A DNA stretch of 64,000 bases from Planococcus citri (taxonomy: Eukaryota > Arthropoda > Insecta > Hemiptera > Pseudococcidae). The stretch lies in contig NC_088678.1 in NCBI RefSeq assembly GCF_950023065.1, positions 8,794,580 through 8,858,579 on the forward strand. Reading direction: 5' to 3'. Of this stretch, positions 46,004 to 58,844 are shown piece after piece. Every line of letters starts with the position of its first letter. Position 1 is the stretch's first letter. A model generated the notes under the pieces. It was not told the DNA's origin. It made no database searches and worked only from the letters and a program-made list of their open reading frames with translations. The position numbers and the translations under genes are program-made.

Positions 46004-47270
46004 CAAAAGAAAACTTTGAATCGACGTCATCCATAGAGATCATCGCCCGACCATTTGGATTGGTGGGTCAAGCTCAAAAGCTCAAAAAAAACTCAAAAAC
46101 CACATTTTCAAGTATAGGTCTTTTGAAAATATTTTCTTTGCAAATGTTTCGCAATAATGACGAAAAAATATTACAAGATATGTATTTTTATTTCTGAAAT
46201 TGAGGAAATATTTTGGAACGTAGTGATGCCAATATTTTATATTTCAAAGAATCGAGAAAAATTGCCAGAAATCCCCAAATTTTTGGCGATGTACAATAAA
46301 TGGCAATAACGATTAAAAATATGTAATTACATAGAATGGATTCAGAATCTCAAATAATTTCATTTGGAACAGAGGGGCCAACAATTTTTGAAAAAAATCA
46401 CGTTGCTAGAATCATGTCTTCTTCATATATTTTGAGTGAATCCGTAATCTTTTATTCAAAGATCGTTGAAACATGATTTTTAAATTTCTTCTCGAAAAAA
46501 TCGTTTTTTTTTAGCAAGAGATGTGGAGAGGGGAAAATTTTTTGGCTCCAACATTTTTTCAAAGGTACATAACAATGTTTCATCAAAATTTCAAAGCATT
46601 TCACCCATTTTATCCCCCCCCCCCAATACTTTTCAGCCATCTTGATGTAAGCAAAAAATACTTCTGCGCGCGTAGTTTTGTAGAACACGTAGAACAATTT
46701 TAGTTCTCTTCAATTTCCTCCATTTGTCCATAATTTTTGAGAAAAACGTAAAAAACGTGGTTTTTTGAGCTTTTGAGAGTTTGACCCGCCAATCCAAATG
46801 GCCTGGCGATGCTTTCTATAGAAAGTAGATCTAAAAGATACATACTTATTTGACGAAAAAATCGTTTTGGTATATTTTTTTGTTCTGGGGTGATGGCGAT
46901 TTAAAGTTTTCTTTTGTTCTCCCTTCTCCCCCTCTCCCCTTCGATGAAAAATTCTAAAAAAATTCAGGGAGGTACCCCAGGTATCCTCCAACTATATCCG
47001 TTCACAGAAAAGATAAGCTGCATTTAAAATTCAGGCGAACCACCATGGGGTAGACGGGATTTTTCAGCGTTTTTTTTCGCGGTTTACTCACTTCACTGGT
47101 AATTTGGCGGATTATTATTCCGCTAAGCGGGTTTTTGGACGGATTAGCCAGTTCGCTATAAAAGTCGCTTTCAAGTAAATCGTCTAATCGCTTAAAAACG
47201 TTTTTTATAGCGCATTGGCGGTTTTTTTGGCGGATTTATTCGCGTAATCGCGGAATTTCATCCAACAGGG

Positions 47271-47527
47271 GGGCTAATAATCCAGCATTCAGCATCTGGT
47301 TCAGTAAAAGAACCTATGATAGCGATTTTGATAAATGATAAATGTAAGCGATGAATTGAAGTTCAAATGTTTAAAAATGTTCAAGGGAAGGCTTATAACT
47401 TCTTGGGTACTCATTAAACTATTTTTTACTTTACAAAATTGTCTCTAAGGTCTAAAATGAGTTGGGTTCTTTTACTGAACCAAGTCGAGCGCGCTCTACA
47501 GAATCCTCCACGGAACCTGCTTTATTA
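47271..47527. mobile_element. 257-bp MITE with GGGCTAATAA ends
   Basis: Inverted ends GGGCTAATAA / TTATTAGCCC and an inner inverted pair GGTTCAGTAAAAGAACC (about 47299) with GGTTCTTTTACTGAACC (about 47465). It interrupts the right arm of the inverted-repeat element, as seen by comparison with 32195-32225. Target duplication unclear. Confidence 0.6.
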
Positions 47528-47809
47528 GCCCTCCATATCATGTATATTATATACTCAAAGATGCCATCCCAATTTTTTAATATGTTGTTCAGCATGAAAA
47601 TATTCGAAATATGTACTCGTATTACACGATTTTCAGCGACTTTTCAGAATTTGATCCGATTTAGAAGGGCGTAAATGGGTTGTAGAGGGTACTTGGGACT
47701 CCATGTTACCACTCTACAGTGGTAATTTGATGCCCAGGCAGGCGGCAACACTGCAACTGGCACAGCGCCATCTAGTGTGCTAGTTCAGTGGAGACGACGG
47801 CTGAGATTA

Positions 47810-48017
47810 TAGTCCGTCCGCGCTAAGAACGGTCTGACGTCACAAACCATGGCAACACTATGCATTCTAGCTAAGTGCATAAAAAAGCAGTTATTTACGT
47901 GAAGAAATTGCTCAACTCGTCAACGCAGTATGAATCTCTTCCTTTTCCTACCCCTTCAGTCGTTGAAACGTCTACAGCAAGTTGTGACATCAGACCGTTC
48001 TTAGCGCGGATGGACTA
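47810..48017. mobile_element. Palindromic TA-flanked MITE (208 bp)
   Basis: Inverted ends of about 37 bp beginning TAGTCCGTCCGCGCTAAGAA on the left and its near reverse complement on the right, flanked by TA (47808, 48018). The ends contain a TGACGTCA (CRE-like) palindrome. Tc1/mariner-type by the TA target. Confidence 0.7.
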
Positions 48018-48118
48018 TAGGGCAAAACGCCCTGACGTCACAAGGTGTATAAATGGTGGTATCTCTTGATTCCCCTTACATATTGTAGGCTACATGCTAG
48101 TGATTGTACTGATTGTTT

Positions 48119-49595
48119 GTCCACTTTGCATTTTGATATGCCAAAACTTTCAAACCATCTCGAGGATCCCATTATATTATGGCTCTAAATTGTAGAGGAT
48201 TTTGTCCTCTTTCCAAAGGTACTAAATTTTTTGAAATCCGCAAAAGTCTTCCTTGAGAAAATTGACTTAACGAGCCGAAAAATGAAGCCGATTCGGCATA
48301 TTTTTCTGTACACTTTGAACTTTGAGGCGACAGAACTTTTAAACCATCTCGAGGACCCCATTATTTTATGGCTCTAAATTGTAGAGAAATTTGTCCCCTT
48401 TCCAACGGTAATAAATTTTTTGAAATCCTCAAAGGTCTTCCTTGAGAAAATTGACTTAACGAGCCGAAAAATGAAGCTGATTCAACATATTTTTCTGTAC
48501 ACTTTGAACTTTGAGGCGACAGAGCTTTGAAATCATCTCGAGGACCCCATTATTTTATGGCTCTAAATTGTAGAGAAATTTGTCCCCTTTCCAACGGTAA
48601 TAAATTTTTTGAAATCCTCAAAGGTCTTCCTTGAGAAAATTGACTTAACGAGCCGAAAAATGAAGCCAATTCAACATATTTTTCTGTACACTTTGAACTT
48701 TGAGGCGACAGAGCTTTGAAACCATCTCGAGGACCCCATTATTTTATGGCTCTAAATTGTAGAGAAATTTGTCCCCTTTCCAACGGTAATAAATTTTTTG
48801 GAATGCTCAAAGGTCTTCCTTGAGAAAATTGACTTAACGAGCTGAAAAATGTAGCCAATTCAACATATTTTTCTGCAGCGTTGTGAAAACGTTATTTTAT
48901 CGAAAACGAAAAACGAAAAAAAACGATATTTTTTAGGTTCATGGAGACATAACGTTAAACGAAAACGTTAAATATATAATAACGATATTTATCATAAAAC
49001 GAAATCCATTTCGTTTTTTTTCCTTATCAATTTTTTTTCTTCAAACACTGGAAATAGGTCTTAAAAATGCAAAAAAATGGGCCTGCAACTTCAAAAAAAA
49101 TGAGAAAACTTTTGGAACATTGTTATTATAGGGGATAAATTATTAGTTTTCTCATTTCTGCATATTTTTCATGTTTTCAATTTGTTTTAATGTTGCTCTT
49201 TTCCTAATTTTTTTTCTAAATTCACTGAAATTGGCCAAATTTGAGGAAAATGAAGAATAACAAAAAAAAACGTTAAACAAAACGAAAACGTTATTTTTAA
49301 TAACCAAACAAAACGTTATATAACGAAAACGTAATTTTTTTAAATGTGAAAACGAAAACGAAAAACGAAAACGAAATCATTTCGTTTTCACAACGCTGTT
49401 TTTCTGTACACTTTGAACTTTGAGGCGACAGAACTTTTAAACCATCTCGAGAACCCCATTATTTTATGGCTCTAAATTGTAGAGGATTTTGTCCTCTTTC
49501 CAACGGCACTACATTTTTTGAAATCCGCAAAGGCCTTCCTCGAGAAAAGTGACTTGACGAGCTGAAATGTAGAAGTAACCGGAATTGTTTACAGC
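48119..49595. repeat. 189-bp tandem satellite, about five units
   Basis: Units start TACACTTTGAACTTTGAGGC at 48309, 48498, 48687 and, after the MITE, 49407; a diverged unit precedes at about 48119. Spacing is exactly 189 bp. Each unit includes CCATCTCGAGGACCCC and AAATTGACTTAACGAGC. Related diverged units continue in 49770-50700. Confidence 0.8.
48876..49398. mobile_element. hAT-type MITE 3 (523 bp) in the satellite
   Basis: Ends CAGCGTTGTGAAAACG / CGTTTTCACAACGCTG with 8-bp duplication TTTTTCTG (48868-48875, 49399-49406). Interior dominated by AAAACGAAAACG words and their complement. No coding capacity. Confidence 0.87.
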
Positions 49596-49659
49596 TAGAC
49601 TTGTAAGGTTTAGCCTACAAAACCAAGGGTTCAAGTATGCAACCTGAAATTCGCGTTTT

Positions 49660-50790
49660 GCCCTATAGAGCGTCGGATTCCAGAGACTGCAACCCAACAC
49701 ACAAACTAAACCAGGTAACATGCCGCGGTAGCGGGTATGGTTTGTAATGCGTTGTGTCGTTGTAAACTGCTGCAACTTTTAAACAAGATCGAGGACCCCC
49801 TTATTTTCTTATGCCATTTTATAGAGAATTTTCTCCTCTTTCCAATGGTGTAAATTTTTTTGAAATCCTCATAACTTTTAATGGAGAAAATTGCGATTTT
49901 TCGAGCTGTAAGAGGTAGCTAGATTGAGGGTAGCTAGATTGAGGTTACTGGTTTGTCTACTTTATACTTTGACTTTTGAGGCGTCGTAACTTTTGAACCA
50001 GATCGGTACCCGTATCATTTTATGGTGTCTTTTTGTAGAAAACTTTACGCCCTTTCCAATGATATAAAAAATTTTAAAATCCCCAAAATTTTTCATCGAG
50101 AAAATTGCGATTTTACGAGATGGAAAAGCTTGAAAAAAAGCCATATGGCCTTTTTCAACTCGTAAAATTGCATTTTTCTCAATGAAGAATTTTGAGGATT
50201 TCAAAAAATTTTATATCATCAGAAAGCACATGAAATTCTGCACAAAACGACACCATAAAATGATGAGGTCCGCGATCTGGTTTGAAAGTTCTGATTCTTT
50301 GAAGTAGAAAATAGACCATGTCCATAGCAAGTAGCTGTGTACATTTTTCATCTCGTAAAATCGCAATTTTCTCGATGAAAAATTTTGGGGATTTTAAAAT
50401 TTTTTATATCATTGGAAAGGGCGTAAAGTTCTCTACAAAAAGACACCATAAAATGATAGGGTTACCGATCTGGTTCAAAAGTTACGACGCCTCAAAAGTC
50501 AAAGTATAAAGTAGACAAACCAGTAACCTCAATCTAGCTACCTCTTACAGCTCGAAAAATCGCAATTTTCTCCATTAAAAGTTATGAGGATTTCAAAAAA
50601 ATTTACACCATTGGAAAGTGGAGAAAATTCTCTATAAAATGGCATAAGAAAATAAGGGGGTCCTCGATCTTGTTTAAAAGTTGCAGCAGTTTACAACGAC
50701 ACAACGCATTACAAACCATACCCGCTACCCCGGCATGTTACCTGGTTTAGTTTGTGTGTTGCAGTCTCTGGAATCCGACGCTCTACGGCC
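49660..50790. repeat. Large palindrome with arms of about 0.5 kb
   Basis: 49660-50125 is mirrored by 50330-50790, including GTTGTAAACTGCTGCAACTT and GGTAACATGCCG at the outer ends. The arms contain diverged relatives of the 189-bp satellite (CTTTCCAATGATATAAAAAA). The spacer of about 200 bp holds a further inverted unit. Confidence 0.65.
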
Positions 50791-51068
50791 GAGATTGCCG
50801 AAGCGAGCCGCCTCGCAGTTTCCTTTTCTTCATCTTTAATACGAGTAGTGTAAGCTTTCACGCTGGCTTGTGCCATCTCTTGTAGGAAACGCCTCTTTAA
50901 AGCAGAATCTATCATGTTAGTGATTGGTATTGTATTATTATCATAGCAACGTAATAAGTTGTGCTCCTTATGCGAATTATACACGTCGTTGTAAACCACT
51001 GTGTTCTTTATTGGTATATCGGAGTACTCTTTAGTTGGGGTATCTAAGATAGGTGTTGTTTGATACAT
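50709..51068 (-). CDS. Unidentified short ORF (119 codons)
   Basis: I do not recognise this protein. The N-terminal 90 residues come from DNA outside the palindrome and have balanced composition (YNDVYNSHKEHNLLRCYDNN; then a charged helix-like EEKETARRLASAISAVERR). The last 28 residues run into the palindrome arm and are probably not original. It may be a relic of an element gene or the surviving exon of a host gene. No signal peptide or membrane segment. Low confidence that it is expressed. Confidence 0.3.
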   Translation of the reverse strand: MYQTTPILDTPTKEYSDIPIKNTVVYNDVYNSHKEHNLLRCYDNNTIPITNMIDSALKRRFLQEMAQASVKAYTTRIKDEEKETARRLASAISAVERRIPETATHKLNQVTCRGSGYGL

Positions 51069-51069
51069 C

Positions 51070-52150
51070 TTATGGTGATTGAAGCCTATACGGCTGAGAA
51101 GGCTAGTTGGTCTTGGAAGGGTGGCAAGTTGAAGTACAAAGTACCAACTATCCCCTAATTACCCAGATATTTCCCCTAACAGGGTTTTGAAGAACATGTA
51201 AGCAGAAAATAAGTTCATATTCGTATTCAGCGACCTCGAAAACATACCATTCGATATACCTATCACACGACTTTCATGATTTTTCGAAATTTGGCCCTTT
51301 TTTGGTGCACATAGAGAGACATTAGGGGCTGGGGCCCAAAATAAATTAAGTTCATATTCGTATTCAGCGATCTCGAAAACATACTATTCGATAAATCGCA
51401 TGTCCAGATTCGTTTTTCAAATATATGATTCAGTTGTGTGTTACTTGAAAAATCAAGCACCCCCCACCAACCCCTGGGGAGGATTGAAGACCAATCAATG
51501 GTGGTGTAATTAATAGGTGAGTGAGTAGACTTAGTAAAAAAAAATTTGAGCGAAAACGAATGATACAAAGTGATAACTTTGGTCAATTTATTGAACTGAC
51601 CTTTTTTGAAACATCTACTCTTTCCACCCCTTTTTTCAGACACCCCTTTTGAGGGATGGTATCGAGCGTAGTATCAAATTGTCGAGAAGTTGAAGGGAAA
51701 CATTTTTTATCATGGTACTTCTCATCGTAAACCTAATATTTTCGGAGTAAATCGCAAAAAACGTGAATCGGAGCCGGTTTTAGCCCCCTAAAAAAGTTAG
51801 CTCCAGGGGTAGAAGTCGCGGTTTTTTTTGGTAGTTCAGGGGGTTCATCTGAGCACATTCCCGAAGAAAAAATTTATGTGCCATTTTTTCCTTTTCGCCT
51901 TCGCTTTTTTATACGTTATTTTCCTGCTCTATAGGTGCTGGTAGGCAACTTGATTCGAAAAATATTGCCCTATTCTCAAGGGAAATTTTTGAGTGCCTAA
52001 TTTTTCTTTAAATTAAAGACTATTCATGTACCTATCTATACCTATTTTATTGGCAGCGAATATATTTCCCTGGTTATTTTTTTCGCCGAAATGCAATCAC
52101 TTGTAAGTAAAATGTAGGTAGACACACATTATCAGATTACACCTATTGGT
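51070..52150. other. Intergenic repeat sequence
   Basis: Two direct copies of AGTTCATATTCGTATTCAGC at about 51211 and 51349, related to the interior of the TIR element at 23435-24525. The remainder shows nothing I can name. Confidence 0.45.
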
Positions 52151-53850
52151 CGATAATCAGTCAATTAGTTACCTATGTACTATGCAGTGAGTAGATAATA
52201 GCTGGTAGGCACATGCATTGGTTTGATTTTTCAAAAAATTACTTTGAAGGATTTGAAATCCACGCAACATAAACTCACTCAAATAAGAATGCTCTCTCAT
52301 TAATATCCCACAGATCTCATAAAAATGGTAATCTACACATATACAGTGAACCAACGTGAATTTAATTTGTACAAACGTGTCACTCACCTGTTCGTCTATT
52401 TCGTCATAACTCGAGTCACGAGACAAACAGTCGAATCGAATGCTTCGACGAATAAAAATTGAAATTGCACTTTCACCGTGTAGATATTATACGTCACATC
52501 GTAGGCTGTGAGAACTCGCCGCGCCTTATATAAAAGTTGAACTTTCTTGTTAAAATGTACCGTTGCTATTTCATGTCAATTCGAATTTTCAAACCATTAC
52601 TCTCGCAACGTCACTGAAGGCTTATAAGGAAAAAGGGATAAAACTCTCTTTATTTGATCATGTCAACTACTCTTAATATAATGCGTGTCTGGTTCTAAAT
52701 GGGGTACGTGCTGCCTGATAAAATAAGCTCATATTGCTGCCATTTCTGCCGATAATACTTTCATTTTTTCCCCCCAAATTAAATAACATCGATTGCAAAA
52801 TGAAACCTTTTTTGGTACGTATTATTAGTATGTGTATTCATTGCGAGCTAACGCGTGCCTACCATTTTAAATTTAATACGTATCAACGTGAACTTCTCGC
52901 AATGTGACATTAACTAGATTAACTATGTATAAAAATGGAAATGCTCTAAACGTTTATAGGATTGGTTAAAGTTTTCCAATGGAAAGCTTCTAAAAAATGG
53001 CACATTTCACGGTACCTATCTTGGAAAAAAATCCACTCAGGCAACAGTGAACCATAATTTTATAAGTAGGTACCTAATTAAACAACTGTGAGATAGATTT
53101 TTAACAAGATCAACGACAATATTCTTACGATTAATAATACTCCTAACGTACAAAGGTCTAGTATATGTATAGGCAAAAGGTTGAACATACAAACGCATCC
53201 GACGATACGTAATTCGACAACTTTCGAGCACATTTGCCAACAGTTTTACTACCAATATTTTTCTCACCATCAAAGAAAAACCATCACGACCAGATATATA
53301 AGGTGGATTTCGCGTTAAGGGTTGTCATTTCATATCACACCCTATGAAATACCGACGCACCTTCTTTCTTCCTCTTCGTCTAACTCGCAGCGTTTATACA
53401 GTGAGAAAAAAGAGCAGCATTTCCAATCTTTTTGGAAGTCAATTTGTTTGATTATTTGCCTTTCAAAGGAAATCCTTTGAATTTGATTTCGTTCTCGAGA
53501 AAAAAGAAAAGAAAAATGATGAGAAAATGAGAAAATGTCAGCCAATAATCGCGGCTTTCAAACATTACAAACGTAAAGCCTTTATACAGAACGTAACGCC
53601 AAATGCCTGCGCCTTTATCCTAACAATTTTGTTTTTCTTTCAACGCGAGGCGACGCGACGACGTGCCGATATTACAAATAAATCAATTATTTCCTTTTGA
53701 TGTAGAAATTTGATTTCTGCCCTTTGTCCTACCCCTCGCACTCATCTTTTTGGCATATAACGGGATAGTTTTACCCGTCGTCGTTTTATACTCTGATTTC
53801 ATATTTTCTCTTTATTTTTTCTTCGGCGGTGTATAAGGTTATTATGATAT
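52151..53850. other. Unique-looking non-coding DNA
   Basis: None of the dispersed repeats appears here. A TATA-box-like TATATAAAAG lies at 52527-52536 on the + strand in a slightly GC-richer setting (CTCGCCGCGCC). No ORF of convincing composition on either strand; it may be intron or regulatory DNA of a gene outside the window. Confidence 0.35.
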
Positions 53851-53854
53851 CGAA

Positions 53855-54770
53855 TGAGATATACGTCCTTGGTGGAAGATGAAAGGAGGGGAGGGGGAGG
53901 GTCTAATATCACAGTGAAAAGTTACTCAGAAAATTATTTAGCTCTGGAGGTGTCCCTGGAGGAAGATATGGTTGATATGGGTCCTCAAAGAGGGGGCATT
54001 TTTGAAAAAATTGTGGGCTCTTCACTCCTGTCGTTGCCCAACCTGTTTTTCTCTTCTGAAACATTTTGCATTTCTTATGCCAAGGCATCGAAAGATATCA
54101 GTCCTGAAATTAAGGGCATATTTTGTCACGCAGTGGTGCCAATTTTCTTGTTAATATTGCAAATTTTAAAAACTGAAAAAAATTATTTTTTTTTGAGTAT
54201 TTTTCTGGATTTTTTGGCGAATTTTTGAAAATTACATTTCACCTGTACCTATATAAGAAAATCAAAATTTTACTGCATTGATCTGGAAAGCTAAGATTTG
54301 GCGTGTATTCCATTTTAACCCCCCCCCCACCGATTAAAAATGGTTTTGAACCATTTTGAGTAGTTCTGAAGCCTCTAGTAGATTTTCGAAAATTGTAATT
54401 TTCACAAAATTTTACTCAATAGAGTTGAAAAGTTGCAATTCACTTTATTCTTCAATTATAACATGTTGAATCAATTGGAAGTAGTTCATAACCAACTCTG
54501 AAGCCTCCAGCGAAACTCCCAAGTTCTCCAAGAAATCTCATGTACTCAAACTTTGAGATAAAACGATGTTCCAATCAATTACTGGCAAGTTTACTTTCAT
54601 TTTACTTCAATCTTATTGATTATTTTTGATAATTTCCAGTCATTTAGATACTTTTATGAACTGTCAATACGTTTTGGAGATCATCATTGGTTTTCATGTT
54701 TTTTTTTTAAATTTTTTTTATGTTTTTACATTATTGTAACATTATTTTGAACTTTTTTTCAAGCAATTTA
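53855..54770. other. Dispersed repeat sequence
   Basis: Relatives of the 3' flank of the array (53930-54240, compare 9940-10330) and of the CTGGAGGCTCCAG family (54360-54540). The ORF at 53854 lies wholly within this and is rejected. Confidence 0.45.
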
Positions 54771-54779
54771 TGGTTAGGT

Positions 54780-55560
54780 ACCTACCTATTGTGATATAGA
54801 TTGATTATAATTAAGGAAAATTTTTAGACGAGGGAAAGTTAGTGAGCGGAAATAGGTATAGGAATTTTACAATGAGGATAAATGGAGTGGGTTTGTATAG
54901 GAAAAGAAAACCTACCTATATCAACATAAATTAATGCTCGAATTAGAAGAAGAGAGCTTCCGAGTAATTTCAAACCAAAAAAGGGGAGGATATCTATTTA
55001 CACAGTAGACAGAGTCTACGATCCTAAACCATGTTGGACAATGTCCTAGTTTTGAACTCGAATTAGTAATTATAAAATTACGTACATTTTAATTCCTGAG
55101 GAATAAAATAAGATGGTTATATATTGAAATCTTTCACTAGATTATCTAATTGGAAAAACTAGGCATATTAAATCCTTCACTGGATTATCTAAAAATGACA
55201 ACTTAAAAATAAACCATCTCCTTGATTATCTAATTTCAAAGTTGCTACTAAAATTTGTCGCTGAATTATCTTGTAGCCTAGCTTGAGAAAGAACCTAGAT
55301 ACTGCCCGGAACTATGGCATGAGGAGTTACCTCAGCCTAGCCGGTATGCTCGAATCAAGAAACTTACTCCATTTGGTGCATACTCAGGAATTCAAGTTGA
55401 AAAATAGTCATTGAAAATAATTCAAACTCGCGTACCGGAATATTACACCATTTAATTGAAAAAAGAATGTTCACAAAATTACATTATCAAAAGATAAAAA
55501 ATACTCGAACAAAACACGTTCTAATACTCGAATTCCGAAAAACATACTGAGGTTAGGTAG
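54780..55560 (-). repeat. Second copy of the repeat found at 14.7-15.3 kb
   Basis: Reverse-oriented match to 14725-15290: GGAGTAAGTTTCTTGATTCG, the GGCTAGGCTGAGG block, and repeated TGGATTATCTAA words, all on the minus strand. No ORF. Confidence 0.5.
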
Positions 55561-55569
55561 GTATCTACC

Positions 55570-57018
55570 TAGCGTCATAAGTTATCAATTTTCCCAACTA
55601 TGATTTTAACCTTGAAAGGGTTCATCGAATTTATGCAAGTGTAATTGCCTAACGATTTTAATTTAGGCATCCTTACACGACACTATTTACTGTGAAGTTG
55701 TTGACTTTTTTTCCCTTTAACATTAGTTTATACAATCTTGAATGAGGTTTTGGTGATTTGCATCCAATTTAACCAATATTTCATTACTTTTTTTTTATTT
55801 TTCATTCATTTTAGCGTTTTTTTTTGTGTGTGTGGGGAGGGGGTTTGTTTCATTTAAAATGATTTTTATTATTATTTCAAACAATTTTAATTAGGTTATG
55901 ACGTTTTTTATGCAGCTTTTCCTGCATTTTACCCAATTTTGCCAAACTTTTATCAGTTTTTGGTAACTGTTATTAGTTTTCTAAATTTCTTTTCATACCT
56001 TCGTGTAATTTTAACAACATTTCTAAAGATGTTTTAAGCATTATTGTCACCAATTTTTGTTAAATTTTACAAAAATTGATTCAATTGTTGGAAATATTTT
56101 TTTTTTTTTTTTTTTAATTTCAATACTTTTTATGCGCTGTTTTCTTTTGTTTTGCGTAATTCTGCTGAAATTTCGTCAGTTTTTGATGGTTTTTTTTTCA
56201 GCGTTTTTTCGTTGACATACCTATTATTGTTTTTAACGTTTTAATTAAATTTCCCTTACAATTTCCCAAATTTTAGTCTATTTTTGGTTTTATGTCATTA
56301 GAAATTGGATGATTTCTTTTTGGTATTTCTACATCATTTTAATTAGTTTTTTTTAAAATTAATTCAAGCATTTTTTTTCAATTGCCTAATTTTTAAAAAA
56401 TTTTATTTTTTGGGAATTTTTTTTCTAAAGATTTTTTTAGTATTTTCATATTACCATTTTAAACATGTTTTTACCGCCTTTTGATGACTCGGGGATGTCT
56501 GCAACCTTTCCCAACCAAATCGAGTCATTTTGGAATCTCCAGCTTGATTTTTAATTTCTCCAGAAAACGTGGAAATGAACTTTCGCCGCCGAAAACCAAG
56601 CTGTGGATTATTCCAGACCTAAGTACGAGTACATATTCAAAGTGGTTGAAAATAAGTCACAATTCGATTTTAAGTCGCCCAAATTATTTACCATGTTTTC
56701 TGAAGAAATTTTAAAACTCTAGAAGAATCGAAAATTGTGATGAAGCGTCCAGAATGACCGGAAGCGGTGAAATTCGGTTCGAGGGAAATTATATCAGTTT
56801 CAGGACTAGAGTTATTACAATGAATAAACAAAATACAAAATTTTTTATTAAAACTCAAATTGCCCAAAATAGTCACTTTTAAATTTTCAAAAATTCTCGA
56901 AAAATCAATTTGATTTGCTGAAATTTTGGTTATAACAAAATTGTAAAAAGATTCTGGTTCTTTGCTGAATTTGCAAAATATTCTATTTATAAAAAAATAC
57001 CTACTAAAAAAAATTACT
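55570..57018. other. T-rich low-complexity DNA and dispersed repeats
   Basis: 55730-56460 is T-rich degenerate repeat. 56500-56800 is a diverged relative of the arm units of the 12.8-20.3 kb element (TCTCCAG, GTGGAAATGAA). No gene. Confidence 0.4.
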
Positions 57019-58027
57019 TTTGCTGAAATATTGTCACAGTTTCGTCCAAATCAGAGCAGGAAACGTCAGGAAGTTTTCTGGGGGAAGAAGGATGGAGGGG
57101 GGGGTGGTCGTTGATTATTCCATGTCAAATCACCGAGCTTTTTGCACTTGAAATCGACGATTTTTTCAGACTTTTTGTGAGAGTGAGCCTCGATGAGAGA
57201 TGACGAGTGGTGCAAACTGCAGCTCTAAAAGTAGGTACATTTACAAGGTATGGATGGGAGAGGGGATGCTATTTCACATTTTAAATCGATTCCCGGTAAT
57301 TCCAAGTCACTTTGGAGCCTCCAGTGACATTTTTGGATGGTTTTTGATCGGTCCAGTGGGTCAATAATAACAAGCAATAAACACAAGCATACTTGCTGAA
57401 GTGATTTGAGCAGATTTTATGGTGCTTTTTGGGAAACTGGGATTTCCAGAGTGTCGCTGGAGGCTCCAGAATGGCTTGAAACCTTTTCCATTCGACATGA
57501 CATGTTGAAATTAGGGTATGGAGTAAATTTTTGCTTTTCAACTTCACTTAATAACATTTTGTGGAAATTTCCATTTTCAAAAATCTGCTGGAGGCTCCAG
57601 AATTGCTCAAAATGGCTTGAAATCGTTTTCAATCATTCAGCAGGTCTAATACAGCATATGACACTAAATTTCAGAATTTTACGTCTATTTGATAAAATTT
57701 TGATTTTTTTCCATTTTCAGTCTAAATTTACCTATGTTCAAAAATTCACCAAAAATCAAAAAATGTCTTTTGAATAATTTTTTGATCCGGATTCATCCGA
57801 TTTAAATTTTTTTATGGCAGTTGGGATTTCTCCCCAGTTAGTTTCAGAAACGATATTTTTCGATGTTTATTTTCAAAACACAAATTTTTCCTAAAATAGG
57901 TGAACGATTTGCAGCAAATTTTTAATCACTCAGTTGCTTTTGGAACTCGACTATTTTTTTCTAGACAGACTGGGTGGAGGTTATAATAAAAAAAACAGTT
58001 TTTTGTTTCAAAAATGCCTTCTCTTTG
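57019..58027 (+). repeat. 1-kb direct repeat, first copy
   Basis: Matches 61825-62885 in the same orientation: CACAGTTTCGT, AGGAAACGTCAGGAAGTTTT, the TTTGGAGCCTCCAGTGACAT block and a poorly conserved G-rich stretch. ORFs in the two copies do not correspond, so it is not coding. Confidence 0.6.
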
Positions 58028-58840
58028 AGGACTATAATATGTATTATGAAGAGTCCACGGAAAGAACCAGCAAGTCACTTTTTCAAACTTTTGTGTTATG
58101 GCGTTTTGAAGTATCAGGATGCTCCAATTTGGTATTGAATTTGAATTTAGTCAAAGTAATGACTGGAAATACATCACAGAACATCCCACAAACACAACTT
58201 AAGGCATAATAGAAAAAAATGAAGAGATACGCCAGTCACGAGTTGAAAAGTCACGCTTTTCGTGAAAAAATCAAGCAAAAAATCGAAAAATTAGTGTTTT
58301 GCAACGACTTGAATTCGATAAAAATCGATTATTATGATTACATAATGAAAAATTTTCGCATGCTAAATAATTAAAGATGTTGAAATTTTCTTCATGTCAC
58401 CTCACATTTGATCTCGGCTCATTTCTCTCCCCTCCTCTTTTTTTTAAAGACCATTTTAACCACAAAAAATGGATTTTTTTCAAAATCTAAATTGACCACC
58501 TACATTTTTCTACTCTTCAGCGTGAATTTAATTCAACCCTAAACTCATTTTTGAAAAAAAAGTGATTTACCTGGTTCTTTTCGTGGAAACTCTTCAATTA
58601 CAAAATTTTTTATTGAAACACAAATTGCTCAAAATAGTCAATTTTTAATTTTAAAAAATTCATAAAAAATCGAACAATCAATCAGCCAGCTGAAATTCTG
58701 CTTATAACCAAATTGTAGAAACGTTCTGCTTCTTTTCAGAACTTGCAAAATATTCTAGGTACTGTTTGATAAGCTAAAATTTCAAAAAACATCTTGCGCA
58801 GTAGGCAAGATTAACCGACTTTGCTCTGTTATACAGGAAA
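58028..58840. other. Non-coding
   Basis: No gene recognised; part (58600-58760) resembles 56820-56990. A short plus-strand ORF at 57934-58209 has no recognisable features. Confidence 0.35.
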
Positions 58841-58844
58841 ATAA

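Larger units (their letters stand above)
32221..47270. mobile_element. Inverted-repeat element split by the gypsy element
   Basis: Left end CCCTGTTGG (32221), right end CCAACAGGG (47270). The two arms match as inverted copies: 33222-33311 plus 46004-46035 mirrors 46880-47010. Similarity continues about 45 bases further out (32175-32220 with 47528-47575), so the true ends may lie beyond. Outer parts are reiterations of GCGGTTTTT/GCGGATT. Without the LTR element and its repeated CAAA it is about 2.35 kb. No transposase ORF. Confidence 0.6.

Noticed and set aside
47462..47674. Plus-strand ORF around 47.5 kb
   Set aside because: Crosses the terminal repeat of the MITE at 47271-47527 into flanking repeat.
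48119..49595. CRISPR-like array
   Set aside because: Units are contiguous 189-bp tandem copies without spacers, in eukaryotic DNA.
53854..54228. 124-codon plus-strand ORF
   Set aside because: Equivalent repeat sequence at about 9.9-10.3 kb does not keep this frame open.
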